Assembly (NCBI GenBank): GCA_037143335.1
Contig: JBAWZA010000017.1
Location: forward strand, 10,014-74,013
Length of the DNA: 64,000 bases
DNA from: PALSA-1296 sp037143335
GTDB lineage: Bacteria > Bacteroidota > Ignavibacteria > Palsa-1295
Reading direction: 5' to 3'
Shown: positions 8,683 to 17,610 of the stretch, piece after piece
Numbering within the stretch: position 1 is the first letter of the stretch
Layout of the letters: each line of letters begins with the position of its first letter
Translations under genes and position numbers: made by a program
The notes under the pieces: model-generated
Database searches by the model: none
What the model saw: the letters and a program-made list of their open reading frames with translations, nothing else
What the model was told of the DNA's origin: nothing

Positions 8683-10356
8683 TTAATGGGATATTGTTAT
8701 TTTTTTTGTCTGCTTATCACGTCCCCCTTGTAGCCTGCAATAATATTCGCCGCTTCCAATTCCTTTAATATCAAGAACGTCTTCATATACCCCAGCTTCA
8801 CGCTGACCTTCGATGTATGACTCCATCACATCGCCAACTTCCGAATAAATCCCAAGCGTCACGAAGGCCGGCTTCGGAAGAGTGAAACGTACTAACGCAC
8901 TGCTCTTGTTAATATCGCACGATACAAACTTAAACTCAGCAGGTAACACATCTGCAATTTTTTTCTCCTTGAGCAACATTCTCGGAGATAATTTTGCGAG
9001 TGAAAAATCTTGTGTGCTCAAGTTAGCGATGAGTCTGTTTCTCCCAAACTCGGCAGTGTCAGTAAATTTACCTTGCAGATAGACATTCCCTTGTTTATCA
9101 AGAGCGAGTCCATGAGCAGAACTCGCACCATGTCTTCCGCCTTGCTTTGCCCAAAGAGGTTTGCCAGCGATGTCATACTTCACTAAGAAATATGACTCCG
9201 TCCCTGCTGTTGAAATTGTGGATGGACCAAAAATCGCTGTATCTCGGAACAAGCCTGCTACTAAGAGATTTCCGTCTTCATCCGTCGTTATAGCTGTCGG
9301 CTGTTTCATCCCAAATCCTGAAGATGTTTGCGCCCATTCAACATTTAATTTGGGGTCATACTTTGTCACAAACAATTCCATATTGCCGAGATTATTGCTG
9401 ATAAGCGAATGATCTCCGAAGATTGCATTCACCGTATAAGTCCCAGCAATATACAAATTTCCTTTTTTATCAATCGTAATCCTCCGGCCTGTAATCATGG
9501 ATCCATCTTTGCTCGAGGATTTCAACGTCACTAATTTTCCAGTAGCACTATACTCGGCAAGAAAAAATCCGTAGCTCGCATTATTCGTGATGATAGTTGT
9601 ATCGAATTGTGCACTTTGCTGAAATGACCCGACAACATATAACGATCCATTCGGCTCCGCGACGATTGCGAGTCCATCATCAGGAGTATAATAATATGGT
9701 GACCCGCTGATTTCTTTTGCCCAACTGATATCTCCTGAAGGATTGAACTTTGCGATAAACATATCGAACGTTTGATTACGCTTGGTAGTAATCGTGACAT
9801 TCGAGCCGAACCACATCGTATCTTTGAAAAAACCGCCGACGTAGATATTTCCGGATTTATCTAAAGATAACGTCACAGCATGATCAGCGTACTTTCCACC
9901 TGCTGTCTTTGCCCAGATCAAGTCGCCATTTGTACTATACTTTGCAATAAATATATCATGCTGGCCACGAGAGGTAATCGTATCGCCTCCGAAAGTAATA
10001 TGATCGTAGAAAGAACCACAGATGATGCAATCTCCATTCTTATCAACTGCGATCGCATAGCTAAATTCATCGCGCTCCCCACCAGCTCGCTTAGCCCACA
10101 GCGCATTTCCTTGTACATCATACTTCGCTACATAGACATCGCGTCCGATAGCTGTGAGCTTGGTACTGCCAATTTCGATATTCCCATAGAATGTACCTGT
10201 CGCATAGATAAAGCCCTTCGAATCAGTGGCAAGCCCAGCTGCCGTAGCGATAACTGAGGATGAGCCAGAGTGCGCCCACTCAAATGTTTGAGCAGATAAT
10301 AATCGAGGAAATAGCGACAAAGCGAGTAGTGCAGAAAAAAGAATTGTTCTTTTCAT
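8683..10356 (-). CDS. Secreted SBBP-repeat beta-propeller protein with T9SS sorting domain
   Basis: After a signal peptide (MKRTILFSALLALSLF..., cleaved after LLSAQ) the protein consists of eight or so SBBP/NHL-like repeats of about 50 residues, each with a DKxGNxYxxGxF strand, a FG...T loop and an ALWAKxxGG strand. The last ~80 residues form a Por/T9SS C-terminal domain ending QTKKITISH. Cell-surface location follows; the function is unknown. Start codons exist at 10374, 10371 and 10356. A consensus -7 box at 10379-10386 would start the RNA at about 10373, so the ATG at 10356 is preferred. A paralogue with the same layout lies at 36668-38302. Confidence 0.88.
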   Translation of the reverse strand: MKRTILFSALLALSLFPRLLSAQTFEWAHSGSSSVIATAAGLATDSKGFIYATGTFYGNIEIGSTKLTAIGRDVYVAKYDVQGNALWAKRAGGERDEFSYAIAVDKNGDCIICGSFYDHITFGGDTITSRGQHDIFIAKYSTNGDLIWAKTAGGKYADHAVTLSLDKSGNIYVGGFFKDTMWFGSNVTITTKRNQTFDMFIAKFNPSGDISWAKEISGSPYYYTPDDGLAIVAEPNGSLYVVGSFQQSAQFDTTIITNNASYGFFLAEYSATGKLVTLKSSSKDGSMITGRRITIDKKGNLYIAGTYTVNAIFGDHSLISNNLGNMELFVTKYDPKLNVEWAQTSSGFGMKQPTAITTDEDGNLLVAGLFRDTAIFGPSTISTAGTESYFLVKYDIAGKPLWAKQGGRHGASSAHGLALDKQGNVYLQGKFTDTAEFGRNRLIANLSTQDFSLAKLSPRMLLKEKKIADVLPAEFKFVSCDINKSSALVRFTLPKPAFVTLGIYSEVGDVMESYIEGQREAGVYEDVLDIKGIGSGEYYCRLQGGRDKQTKKITISH

Positions 10357-10378
10357 CATAACAGATTTCATCATTTTG

Positions 10379-10386
10379 CAAAAATA
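10379..10386 (-). promoter_or_regulatory. Bacteroidota-type -7 box (TATTTTTG)
   Basis: An exact TAnnTTTG match on the minus strand. The predicted RNA start, about 10373, falls inside the longest open frame and so decides the downstream start at 10356. The upstream -33 trimer is TGG rather than TTG. Confidence 0.45.
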
Positions 10387-10515
10387 CGGAAAAGCAGCAG
10401 GCTAACCCAGATAACAGCTGATGCCTGCCCAATGGTGATTTAACTTCGTATTGCTGAATTCTTCCGCTGTTCCAGAGCGTTTGATACGCATAACAATCGT
10501 TATCGTTACCTGGAA

Positions 10516-11859
10516 ATGAAATATCTTCTCTCAGTTGTCTTTACCTGCTTGGCTTTAGTCGTTGCTACCGTTCATGCACAGCCAAAAAAGAAGGTTCATG
10601 TTATCGAGATTTCGGGCGAAGTGGATCTTGGCATGGCATCATACGTTGAGCACGCAACCAGAGATGCCGTAAAAGAACATGCCGTTATTCTCTTACATGT
10701 GAATACATTCGGAGGCAGAGTTGATGCCGCAACTCGCATTCGCGATGCTATCATCTCCGCAAATGTCCCAACGACCATTGCATTTATAGACTCAAGAGCG
10801 ATTTCGGCAGGAGCATTGATTTCTCTGGCGGCAAAAAAAATTATTATGTCACCCGCCGCGACTATTGGGGCATCAACTCCGGTTGATGGCTCAGGCACGA
10901 AGGCTCCGGAAAAATACATCAGCTATATGCGTGCTGAGATGAAATCCACCGCTGAGAAGAATGGCCGCAACGGGAGAGTTGTCGAGGCAATGGTTGATGA
11001 GTCGCTCGGACTCGACACGATAGCTGGATTCCACCTCGACAAAGGAAAACTTCTTACTCTCACTACAAAAGATGCACTTCTATTAAAGATAGCCGATTCA
11101 ACTGCAACCACGCTCGAAGAAGCATTGAACGAATGCGAGATTCACAATGCCGAAATCATGAGTGTACCTGAAAGTGTCGGTGACAAACTTGTTCGCTTTC
11201 TCACACTTCCTTTCCTCAGTTCTTTGCTGATTATGATCGGGCTTGCAGGATTATTTTACTCAATTAAAACTGGTCATTTCGGGCTGATTACCTTGCTCGC
11301 TATTGCTTCGCTCGCGCTGTTTTTCGGAGGACAATATATCGCCGAAGTCGCAAGCTCGATGGCGATTATTTTGTTCATCGCTGGAGTTATTCTCTTCATG
11401 CTGGAGCTAACACCAATTCCAACACTCGGCGCTGGTGCGGTACTCGGAGTTATCGGCATGTTTCTCGGCGTTTTCCTTGCACTTGCCGGTGATGTCTCAA
11501 CTCTCAGCCCAGAGCGGATGAAAGAAACGACGGTTACACTTGCGACGGCGATGGTCGGGATTCTCATCTTAGTCGCGATAATATTTAAGTTCGCTCCAGG
11601 CTGGCCATGGTTGAAGAAATTTAGCAACCAGACGGTTTCCGGCAACATCAATCATCTTATTGCAGAAAAGAAATTGTTAATTGGCAAAGAAGGGACTGCC
11701 CTTACACCACTACGCCCAGCAGGAACTGCACTAATTGATGGGAAAAAAGTTGACGTAGTCACCTTGGGCGAATTCGTGTTGCCAGGGACAAACATTATCG
11801 TGACGGATACCCCAGCCAATAAAGTCGTAGTCAAATCAATGGGAGTTATACCTGTCTGA
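10516..11859 (+). CDS. NfeD family membrane-bound serine protease (ClpP-class)
   Basis: A signal sequence (1-21) is followed by a ClpP-type protease domain with HVNTFGGRVDAATRIRDAI and SRAISAGALISLAAKKI, where Ser97 is the likely nucleophile; Lys133 or Lys143 may be the dyad lysine. Residues ~225-360 hold four to five transmembrane helices, and the C-terminus is a small OB-fold NfeD domain (GKEGTALTPLRPAGTALIDG). NfeD1b proteins act with flotillin/stomatin-like partners in membrane quality control; no stomatin gene is adjacent. The start at 10516 gives a clean signal peptide. Confidence 0.9.
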   Translation: MKYLLSVVFTCLALVVATVHAQPKKKVHVIEISGEVDLGMASYVEHATRDAVKEHAVILLHVNTFGGRVDAATRIRDAIISANVPTTIAFIDSRAISAGALISLAAKKIIMSPAATIGASTPVDGSGTKAPEKYISYMRAEMKSTAEKNGRNGRVVEAMVDESLGLDTIAGFHLDKGKLLTLTTKDALLLKIADSTATTLEEALNECEIHNAEIMSVPESVGDKLVRFLTLPFLSSLLIMIGLAGLFYSIKTGHFGLITLLAIASLALFFGGQYIAEVASSMAIILFIAGVILFMLELTPIPTLGAGAVLGVIGMFLGVFLALAGDVSTLSPERMKETTVTLATAMVGILILVAIIFKFAPGWPWLKKFSNQTVSGNINHLIAEKKLLIGKEGTALTPLRPAGTALIDGKKVDVVTLGEFVLPGTNIIVTDTPANKVVVKSMGVIPV

Positions 11860-11867
11860 TAAGAAGC

Positions 11868-12698
11868 GTGCAAGCACAAACCAAGAGAAATAATACGTAC
11901 CTCAGCACGGTGATATTAGTCATCGGTTCGTTCGTGACGTTTTTTCCGTTACTCTGGATGATCGTATTGGCACTGTCGGATAATCCGTCATCAAGCTCAA
12001 CAGTTTCTGAACTGATGAGGAAAGGATTCTCGAACAGAAATTTTAGGGACATCCTCTCGTCAGATAATTATGGACTCTACTTCCTCAATTCGATCATTGT
12101 AAGCGGTATCGTCGCCGCTGGGAATTGCCTGTTCTGTCTCTACGTAGCATACGGCTTCGCACGACTCGATTTTCGTTTTAAACAAGCACTCTTCACCTCC
12201 GTGTTGATTGTGTTGATGGTACCAGTGTACGTGGTGATGATCCCACTCTATCGTGAGATCGTCACACTCGGGTGGATTAATTCGTATGCGGCATTGACTA
12301 TACCATTTATTGTCTCGCCAATAGGGATATTCTTGCTCCGTCAGTATATTTCTGAATTACCAATAGAACTTGAAGAAGCGGCAGTTATTGATGGCGCTTC
12401 TCAGATACGAATAATTCATTCGATTATATTTCCACTAGCAAAACCTGCACTCATCGTTTTATTCCTCTACCAATTTTTGAATACTTGGAATGCTTTTCTT
12501 TTTCCGTTTCTTTTTACGAATTCGGATACGATGCGAACCCTACCTGTTGCACTCACTTTTTTTCAGGGCAAGCAAACGGTTGATCTTGGTCACTTGATGG
12601 CAGGTGCAGGTCTCTCGGCATTGCCTGTTCTCCTCCTCTTTGCTGTTTTCCAGAAAAAAATTATCGCAGGTTTGACAGCGGGTGCAGTGAAAGGATAA
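11868..12698 (+). CDS. Carbohydrate ABC transporter permease (MalG type), orphan
   Basis: The 276-residue inner-membrane protein has six predicted helices and the EAA loop EEAAVIDGASQIRIIHSIIFPLAKPAL-type motif (shown in part as EEAAVIDGASQ), which contacts the ATPase. It belongs to the MalG/UgpE family of sugar importers. The start is GTG, 8 bases after the NfeD stop, so it may be translated from the same mRNA. No binding protein, partner permease or ATPase is in the window, which is unusual; the other subunits must be elsewhere or the gene is a remnant. Confidence 0.88.
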   Translation: MQAQTKRNNTYLSTVILVIGSFVTFFPLLWMIVLALSDNPSSSSTVSELMRKGFSNRNFRDILSSDNYGLYFLNSIIVSGIVAAGNCLFCLYVAYGFARLDFRFKQALFTSVLIVLMVPVYVVMIPLYREIVTLGWINSYAALTIPFIVSPIGIFLLRQYISELPIELEEAAVIDGASQIRIIHSIIFPLAKPALIVLFLYQFLNTWNAFLFPFLFTNSDTMRTLPVALTFFQGKQTVDLGHLMAGAGLSALPVLLLFAVFQKKIIAGLTAGAVKG

Positions 12699-12715
12699 TT
12701 CCGATGTACGGAAAA

Positions 12716-13708
12716 TTATCTTTCCCGCTCCATCACGTAGGATGCAAAGTTGATGAGCGATTGCTTCGATGGCGAATCGGGAAGTGATGCAATCGAGGCT
12801 TGAGCTTTTGCAACATACTCCTCTCCCTTTTTTCTTGCATAGTCCAAACCGCCAGTGGCTACAACAAGATTCATGATTAATTTTCTCTCGCCCTCGGTTG
12901 ATTTGCCGGACTTAATGAGTTTGCGAATCCGCTGTTCCTCTTTGGGGGCTAACGTTGAGAGGGTATAAAGCAGTGGTAGAGTTAATTTTTTATCGCGAAG
13001 ATCAGCGCCGACAGGCTTGCCGATGAGCGATGAATTATCTTCGTAATCAAAGAGATCATCGCGAATCTGGAATGCTATTCCAACAGCCTCGCCATAAGCT
13101 CTGAGCATTTCGCGCTGCTCAAGATTTTCGCCAGTAGGGGATGTACTCGCCGCCCCTATTTCGCAACACGTTGCAATGAGTGATGCAGTTTTGTCGCCGA
13201 TTAACTTAAAATATGATGCCTCGTCTAGATTTACTTGACGTGATTTTTGGAGTTGATACAACTCTCCTTCGCTCATTCGGCGAACAGCGGTTGAGGTAAT
13301 ATTCAAAAAATGAAACTCGCTCGTCTCGACGGTTAAGAGTAAACCCTTCGCTAGGAAATAATCGCCCATCAGCACGCCAGCTTTATTTCGCCATAGATTC
13401 CGGATGCTCGCAAATCCTCTACGTGTATCTGCTTCGTCAATGACATCATCATGCACAAGCGTAGCAGTATGCAAGAGTTCGACAAGTGTAGCAGCTCGGT
13501 AAGAAGCATCAGTTACTTCACGACAAGCCTTCGCTGATAAGAGCACCAGCATCGGGCGTATCTGCTTGCCTTTGGTGCGAATAAGATACTTCGCTATCAA
13601 GTTAACCAATGGAACATCGGATATCATCGCCTTTCTAAAACGACGATTGAATTCAGCCACCTCTTGTCTTATTGGCACCAAAATATCAGCGAGCGTCTGC
13701 GTCATCAA
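12716..13708 (-). CDS. Trans-isoprenyl diphosphate synthase (polyprenyl synthetase)
   Basis: The 330-residue protein has both aspartate-rich motifs of the family: DDVIDEADTRRG beginning at residue 87 and DDLFDYEDN at 217, plus the upstream GKQIRPML. It condenses isopentenyl diphosphate onto an allylic primer; length and motifs fit a long-chain (octaprenyl/solanesyl-like, quinone side chain) synthase, but product length cannot be read. It overlaps the tatC stop by 4 bases (ATGA type), so the two are translationally coupled. Confidence 0.93.
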   Translation of the reverse strand: MMTQTLADILVPIRQEVAEFNRRFRKAMISDVPLVNLIAKYLIRTKGKQIRPMLVLLSAKACREVTDASYRAATLVELLHTATLVHDDVIDEADTRRGFASIRNLWRNKAGVLMGDYFLAKGLLLTVETSEFHFLNITSTAVRRMSEGELYQLQKSRQVNLDEASYFKLIGDKTASLIATCCEIGAASTSPTGENLEQREMLRAYGEAVGIAFQIRDDLFDYEDNSSLIGKPVGADLRDKKLTLPLLYTLSTLAPKEEQRIRKLIKSGKSTEGERKLIMNLVVATGGLDYARKKGEEYVAKAQASIASLPDSPSKQSLINFASYVMERER

Positions 13709-14478
13709 TTCTTCGCTAGCTCCTTCTTTCGGCGTTGACGTGCGGCTAACGCTGTGGCAAAGATGGACAACTCAAATAATATCCAAAGAGGGATAAAGAG
13801 GATGAGTTGCAAAAGTGGATTACCACCAGGAGAAAGTATCGCGGCAACAAGAAGCAATGTCACAATTGTATGTCGGCGGTAATGCCGCATGAAAGGTGGA
13901 GTTAAGATTCCGAGCCTTCCTAAAAAATAAGAGACTAACGGCAACTCAAAAACAATACCCGAAATGATGATCGTCATCAAGAACACCGCAAGATATTTAT
14001 GAACATCAGGAAGGATCTTGATTGACTCCGTTCCGAACGATCCTGCAAAATCAAGCGTCATCGGAAGCATGACATAATACGCAAACAACAAACCAACAAG
14101 AAAACTGAGGATGGTATAAAATGTAATCGAGCGAACATATTTGCGCTCGTGCTCAAGCAAACCGGGGGCGACAAATTTCCAGATTTGAATCAGCGAAAAA
14201 GGAAATGAGAGCACAACTCCGCCCCAGATAATAATCTGCATATAGAGTTCGAGCTTGCCATAAATTTCCGTTGTCACGAATTGCAAAGGTGGCTTCAACT
14301 TCAACGCGGGAGCGAGGACGATGTCATCGAGAATAAAATCCGTAAAGATCGCGCAGATAATCATACCGCCGATTATCCCAAGCACCGCGCGAATAACCGC
14401 ACCACGCAATTCTTCAAGATGATCCCAGATGGACATCTCGATATCAGATTGTGGTGTTGAATTCTCTTGTGCCATCAA
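13705..14478 (-). CDS. tatC: Sec-independent (Tat) translocase subunit TatC
   Basis: The 257-residue polytopic protein begins with the signature HLEELR (20-25) and has six predicted helices with FPFSLIQIWKFVAPGLLEHER, the substrate-recognising loop, and FELPLVSYFLGRLGI. TatC binds twin-arginine signal peptides. The window holds a possible client: the metallophosphoesterase at 23718 has RRKFL. tatA/tatB are not adjacent. It overlaps the polyprenyl synthase by 4 bases. Confidence 0.95.
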   Translation of the reverse strand: MMAQENSTPQSDIEMSIWDHLEELRGAVIRAVLGIIGGMIICAIFTDFILDDIVLAPALKLKPPLQFVTTEIYGKLELYMQIIIWGGVVLSFPFSLIQIWKFVAPGLLEHERKYVRSITFYTILSFLVGLLFAYYVMLPMTLDFAGSFGTESIKILPDVHKYLAVFLMTIIISGIVFELPLVSYFLGRLGILTPPFMRHYRRHTIVTLLLVAAILSPGGNPLLQLILFIPLWILFELSIFATALAARQRRKKELAKN

Positions 14479-14532
14479 TAATTGTTAAACGGAGAAAAAT
14501 CTCCAAATCGGAGCGGTGAGAAATGCGTCGAA

Positions 14533-15816
14533 TTATCCGTAGAGTGGGAATCGCGATGTCAGAGTCTTCACTTCTTCGCGAACACCATTGATAATTTTCT
14601 CGTCACTTGCATTGGTAACGACTCGGTCAATGAGTTCTGCGATTTGATCCATCTCGCCTTCTTTCATACCACGCGTTGTCACAGCCGATGTCCCAATCCG
14701 AATACCCGATGTGATAAGAGCAGACTTATCATCATAAGGCACTGCATTCTTATTTACAGTGATCGCGGCTTTATCCAATGCTTCTTCCGCGGCTTTGCCT
14801 GTGAAATTTTTCGTGCGCAAATCGGCGAGCATGAGGTGATTATCCGTTCCACCCGAGATAATGTTGTAGCCTTTGGCGATCATATTCTGTGCAAGTCGTC
14901 TTGCATTGGATATTACTTGAGCGCCATACACGGTAAAATTATCTTGCAATGCCTCACCGAATGCAACAGCCTTTGCAGCAATGACATGCATCAGCGGACC
15001 GCCTTGAATGCCAGGCATCACGGTTGAGTCGAGTAGTTCGGATACCATCTTAACCCTTCCGCTCTTCGGCGCAATTGCACCCCACGTGTTCTCAAAATCT
15101 TTACCCAACAATATCATGCCTCCACGAGGACCTCGCAAAGTTTTATGAGTTGTTGATGTAACGACGTGACAATATGGTAGCGGACTTGTCAAATGTCCTT
15201 TCGCTATTAGTCCAGCTGGGTGCGCCATATCGCAAAATAACCACGCACCAACTGAATCAGCAATTTCACGAAAACGCTTGAAGTCTATATCACGTGAGTA
15301 GGCACTTGCACCGACTGTAATCATTTTCGGCTTAAACTCTTTCGCCTTCGCCTCGGCATCGTCGTAATCTATATAGCCAGTATCCTGCTTGACTCCATAA
15401 GCAACAAACTTGTATAACTGCCCCGAAAAATTCGCAGGATGACCGTGGGTGAGATGGCCACCATGAGCAAGATTCATTCCAAGCACTACATCGCCAGGTT
15501 TCAGAAATGTAAAATACACTGCCATGTTGGCTTGCGAGCCAGAGTGCGGCTGAACGTTTGCATACTCAGCCCCATAGAGTCGCTTCACGCGGTCGCGTGC
15601 CAAGTCTTCGACAACGTCCACAAATTCGCATCCGCCATAATATCGCTTGCCAGGATAGCCTTCAGCATATTTATTCGTGAGTACACTTCCCTGCGCGGCG
15701 AGCACTTGCGCCGAAACAAAATTTTCGCTTGCAATAAGCTCTAAGCCGTGCTGTTGACGACCCAACTCATTCGCAATTGTCTCTGCGACTTCTTTATCTT
15801 GAATACTAAAATTCAT
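14533..15816 (-). CDS. glyA: Serine hydroxymethyltransferase
   Basis: The 427-residue enzyme converts serine and tetrahydrofolate to glycine and methylene-tetrahydrofolate. It contains the PLP lysine in STTHKTLRGPRGG (Lys225), LIASENFVS near residue 30, the YAEGYPGKRYYGG loop and HSGSQANMAVY. Length is normal. It lies on the same strand as rpiB, 41 bases downstream of it, and may share its transcript. Confidence 0.97.
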   Translation of the reverse strand: MNFSIQDKEVAETIANELGRQQHGLELIASENFVSAQVLAAQGSVLTNKYAEGYPGKRYYGGCEFVDVVEDLARDRVKRLYGAEYANVQPHSGSQANMAVYFTFLKPGDVVLGMNLAHGGHLTHGHPANFSGQLYKFVAYGVKQDTGYIDYDDAEAKAKEFKPKMITVGASAYSRDIDFKRFREIADSVGAWLFCDMAHPAGLIAKGHLTSPLPYCHVVTSTTHKTLRGPRGGMILLGKDFENTWGAIAPKSGRVKMVSELLDSTVMPGIQGGPLMHVIAAKAVAFGEALQDNFTVYGAQVISNARRLAQNMIAKGYNIISGGTDNHLMLADLRTKNFTGKAAEEALDKAAITVNKNAVPYDDKSALITSGIRIGTSAVTTRGMKEGEMDQIAELIDRVVTNASDEKIINGVREEVKTLTSRFPLYG

Positions 15817-15857
15817 TTCTCTATTATTCCAAAAAAATATCAGCTCCCCTTACAAAC

Positions 15858-16295
15858 TCATGATTTGAAATTCTCGATTTTCTCTATTCTTGCAATGTGC
15901 CTTCCACCTTCGAACGGGGTTTCGAGCCATGTTTTTACGATCAAGATCGCAAGTGCTTCATCTACAGTTCGTTCGCCGATGGAAATCATGTTCGCATCGT
16001 TGTGTTCACGGGCCCACTTCGCTGTTTGTTCGCTCCAGCAGACTGCGCATCGAACTCCGTGAGATTTATTTGCCGCAATCGCTTCACCATTACCCGATCC
16101 ACCGAGCACGATACCGCGTTCGCAAACCTTGTTAGATACAGCCTCAGCCGCGGGATGAATAAAATCCGGGTAATCAACTGAGACAGTGCTATCAGTTCCG
16201 AAATCTGCGACTTCGTGCCCAAGATCAATCAAGAAAATCTTAATTTTTTCTTTATAGATATAACCAGCGTGATCCGAGGCAATTGCTATTCTCAT
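15858..16295 (-). CDS. rpiB: Ribose-5-phosphate isomerase B, Glu-type
   Basis: The 145-residue protein has the RpiB/LacAB fold: SDHAGYIYKEKI at the N-terminus, an active-site loop, and AREHNDANMISIGERTV. The catalytic cysteine loop of E. coli RpiB (CGTG) is replaced by GGSGNGE (65-71), in which Glu71 would be the base, as in mycobacterial RpiB. It interconverts ribose 5-phosphate and ribulose 5-phosphate in the pentose pathway; allose isomerisation is possible. The start overlaps the preceding gene's stop by one base (TAATG). Confidence 0.92.
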   Translation of the reverse strand: MRIAIASDHAGYIYKEKIKIFLIDLGHEVADFGTDSTVSVDYPDFIHPAAEAVSNKVCERGIVLGGSGNGEAIAANKSHGVRCAVCWSEQTAKWAREHNDANMISIGERTVDEALAILIVKTWLETPFEGGRHIARIEKIENFKS

Positions 16296-17605
16296 TAATC
16301 ATCGTCCCTTCTAAGTGGAACGAACCACTTCTCTGATAAACTGATTGACGCGCCCATTTTAAAAAATAATTCTTTCGGTGCACTGTTAGCGATACTTGGA
16401 CTGCGGAGCCCAAGCCCTAATGAAAAATCAAAAACCGACTCCGTATTCATCGGCATACCTAATCCAGCGGTAAAACTAATTTCTGACACGCTCACACGAC
16501 TTGCCGTTGCTGTCAAGCTCAGAGGATTGAATGGTAATACTGCATAGCTTGCACCAATTCGCAATCCTACTCGCTCCCAAAATGGAACGCCCTTGCTTTC
16601 ATCGCCCATCATCGGCAAACGTTCGATGCCGATGGAGTAGCGATTCGATGTGCCGAGTTGCGGATCAGCGACGATTGGTTTCGTTAACGAATAATAAGTG
16701 GAGTTCGAAAAATCTTGTCCAGTGATATCTACTTCCGCTCTGTAACGATCACCAAACCTCGTGGCAAGACCAAGACGAATGAGCGGTGGATAATATCCAT
16801 ATCCTGTGTGCTCTATAGTTGAATCGAGCGCGCTATTAATTGGCGTAACATGTGTGCGCTGTATGGAATTAAGATTTGATCCCAGTGAATAAGCACCAGC
16901 AATCGTGAGACCTCGTAACTCTTGCACCAAACTATCGAGAGTGAGCAAAAATCCGAACGTGCCACGCGTTCCTGTCATCGAATACTCGCGCTGAAACAGA
17001 CCCGGCACTGTCTCAACACCTCTTGACACATCCGCTTGACCGATTGAACGCAGATTCCCGAATAGAAAATCGGCGCGTGCGCCAATATTAAGTGCTGAAA
17101 TTGGTCGAGCAGATAATCCGATGTAGAGTTGCGATAAACCACCTTCGCGAGTGTAAGTCGTCGTTCCAAGCGAATCAAGTTGATTCACTTCGGCAACAGC
17201 ATTCGAGATCGGGCTAAATCCGAATGCAAACCCGAGGTTATACTTATCGGAGAGTAGCGTTCCGAAACTTGCCCCCGAAAATTTTATCAATCGCTTAATT
17301 CCTTCATCACTGCCGAGATCGCTCTTGTCATAAAAGAAATTGAGCTTCACTTCGATGCGGGAGCGAGTGAGCATTGACCAAGCGGCGGGGTTCAAATCAT
17401 TAATCATCCTACCATCAGTGAGTGCAACCCCTGAACACGCAATTGCCTCAAGTCGCGCCGATTGCGAAACTACCGGAGTTCCGAAGCCGATGAATTCGTA
17501 CGGTGAGCCTTGAGCAAATAACTCGTGCGTGCTCAGAAGAAAGAATACAATCGCAAGCAGAAAATATCTGCGCGACGGTAAGCGATATAGTGGAGTGAGA
17601 ATCAA
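16295..17605 (-). CDS. Outer-membrane beta-barrel protein, FadL/PorV-like
   Basis: A 436-residue protein with an N-terminal signal (cleavage after LFAQ, about residue 32) followed by alternating hydrophobic/polar strands, typical of an outer-membrane barrel. GTPVVSQSARLEAIACSGVAL and LNPAAWSMLTRSRIEVKL recall the FadL/OmpP1 or PorV-like group of Bacteroidota. It starts 5 bases after the lipoprotein gene and overlaps rpiB by one base, so lipoprotein, barrel and rpiB are probably co-transcribed. Lipoprotein and barrel may form one envelope complex; substrate unknown. Confidence 0.72.
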   Translation of the reverse strand: MILTPLYRLPSRRYFLLAIVFFLLSTHELFAQGSPYEFIGFGTPVVSQSARLEAIACSGVALTDGRMINDLNPAAWSMLTRSRIEVKLNFFYDKSDLGSDEGIKRLIKFSGASFGTLLSDKYNLGFAFGFSPISNAVAEVNQLDSLGTTTYTREGGLSQLYIGLSARPISALNIGARADFLFGNLRSIGQADVSRGVETVPGLFQREYSMTGTRGTFGFLLTLDSLVQELRGLTIAGAYSLGSNLNSIQRTHVTPINSALDSTIEHTGYGYYPPLIRLGLATRFGDRYRAEVDITGQDFSNSTYYSLTKPIVADPQLGTSNRYSIGIERLPMMGDESKGVPFWERVGLRIGASYAVLPFNPLSLTATASRVSVSEISFTAGLGMPMNTESVFDFSLGLGLRSPSIANSAPKELFFKMGASISLSEKWFVPLRRDDD

Positions 17606-17610
17606 ATTTT

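Noticed and set aside
9880..10257. A 125-codon plus-strand frame inside the SBBP gene
   Set aside because: It is the antisense of a strongly repetitive coding gene with signal peptide and sorting domain.
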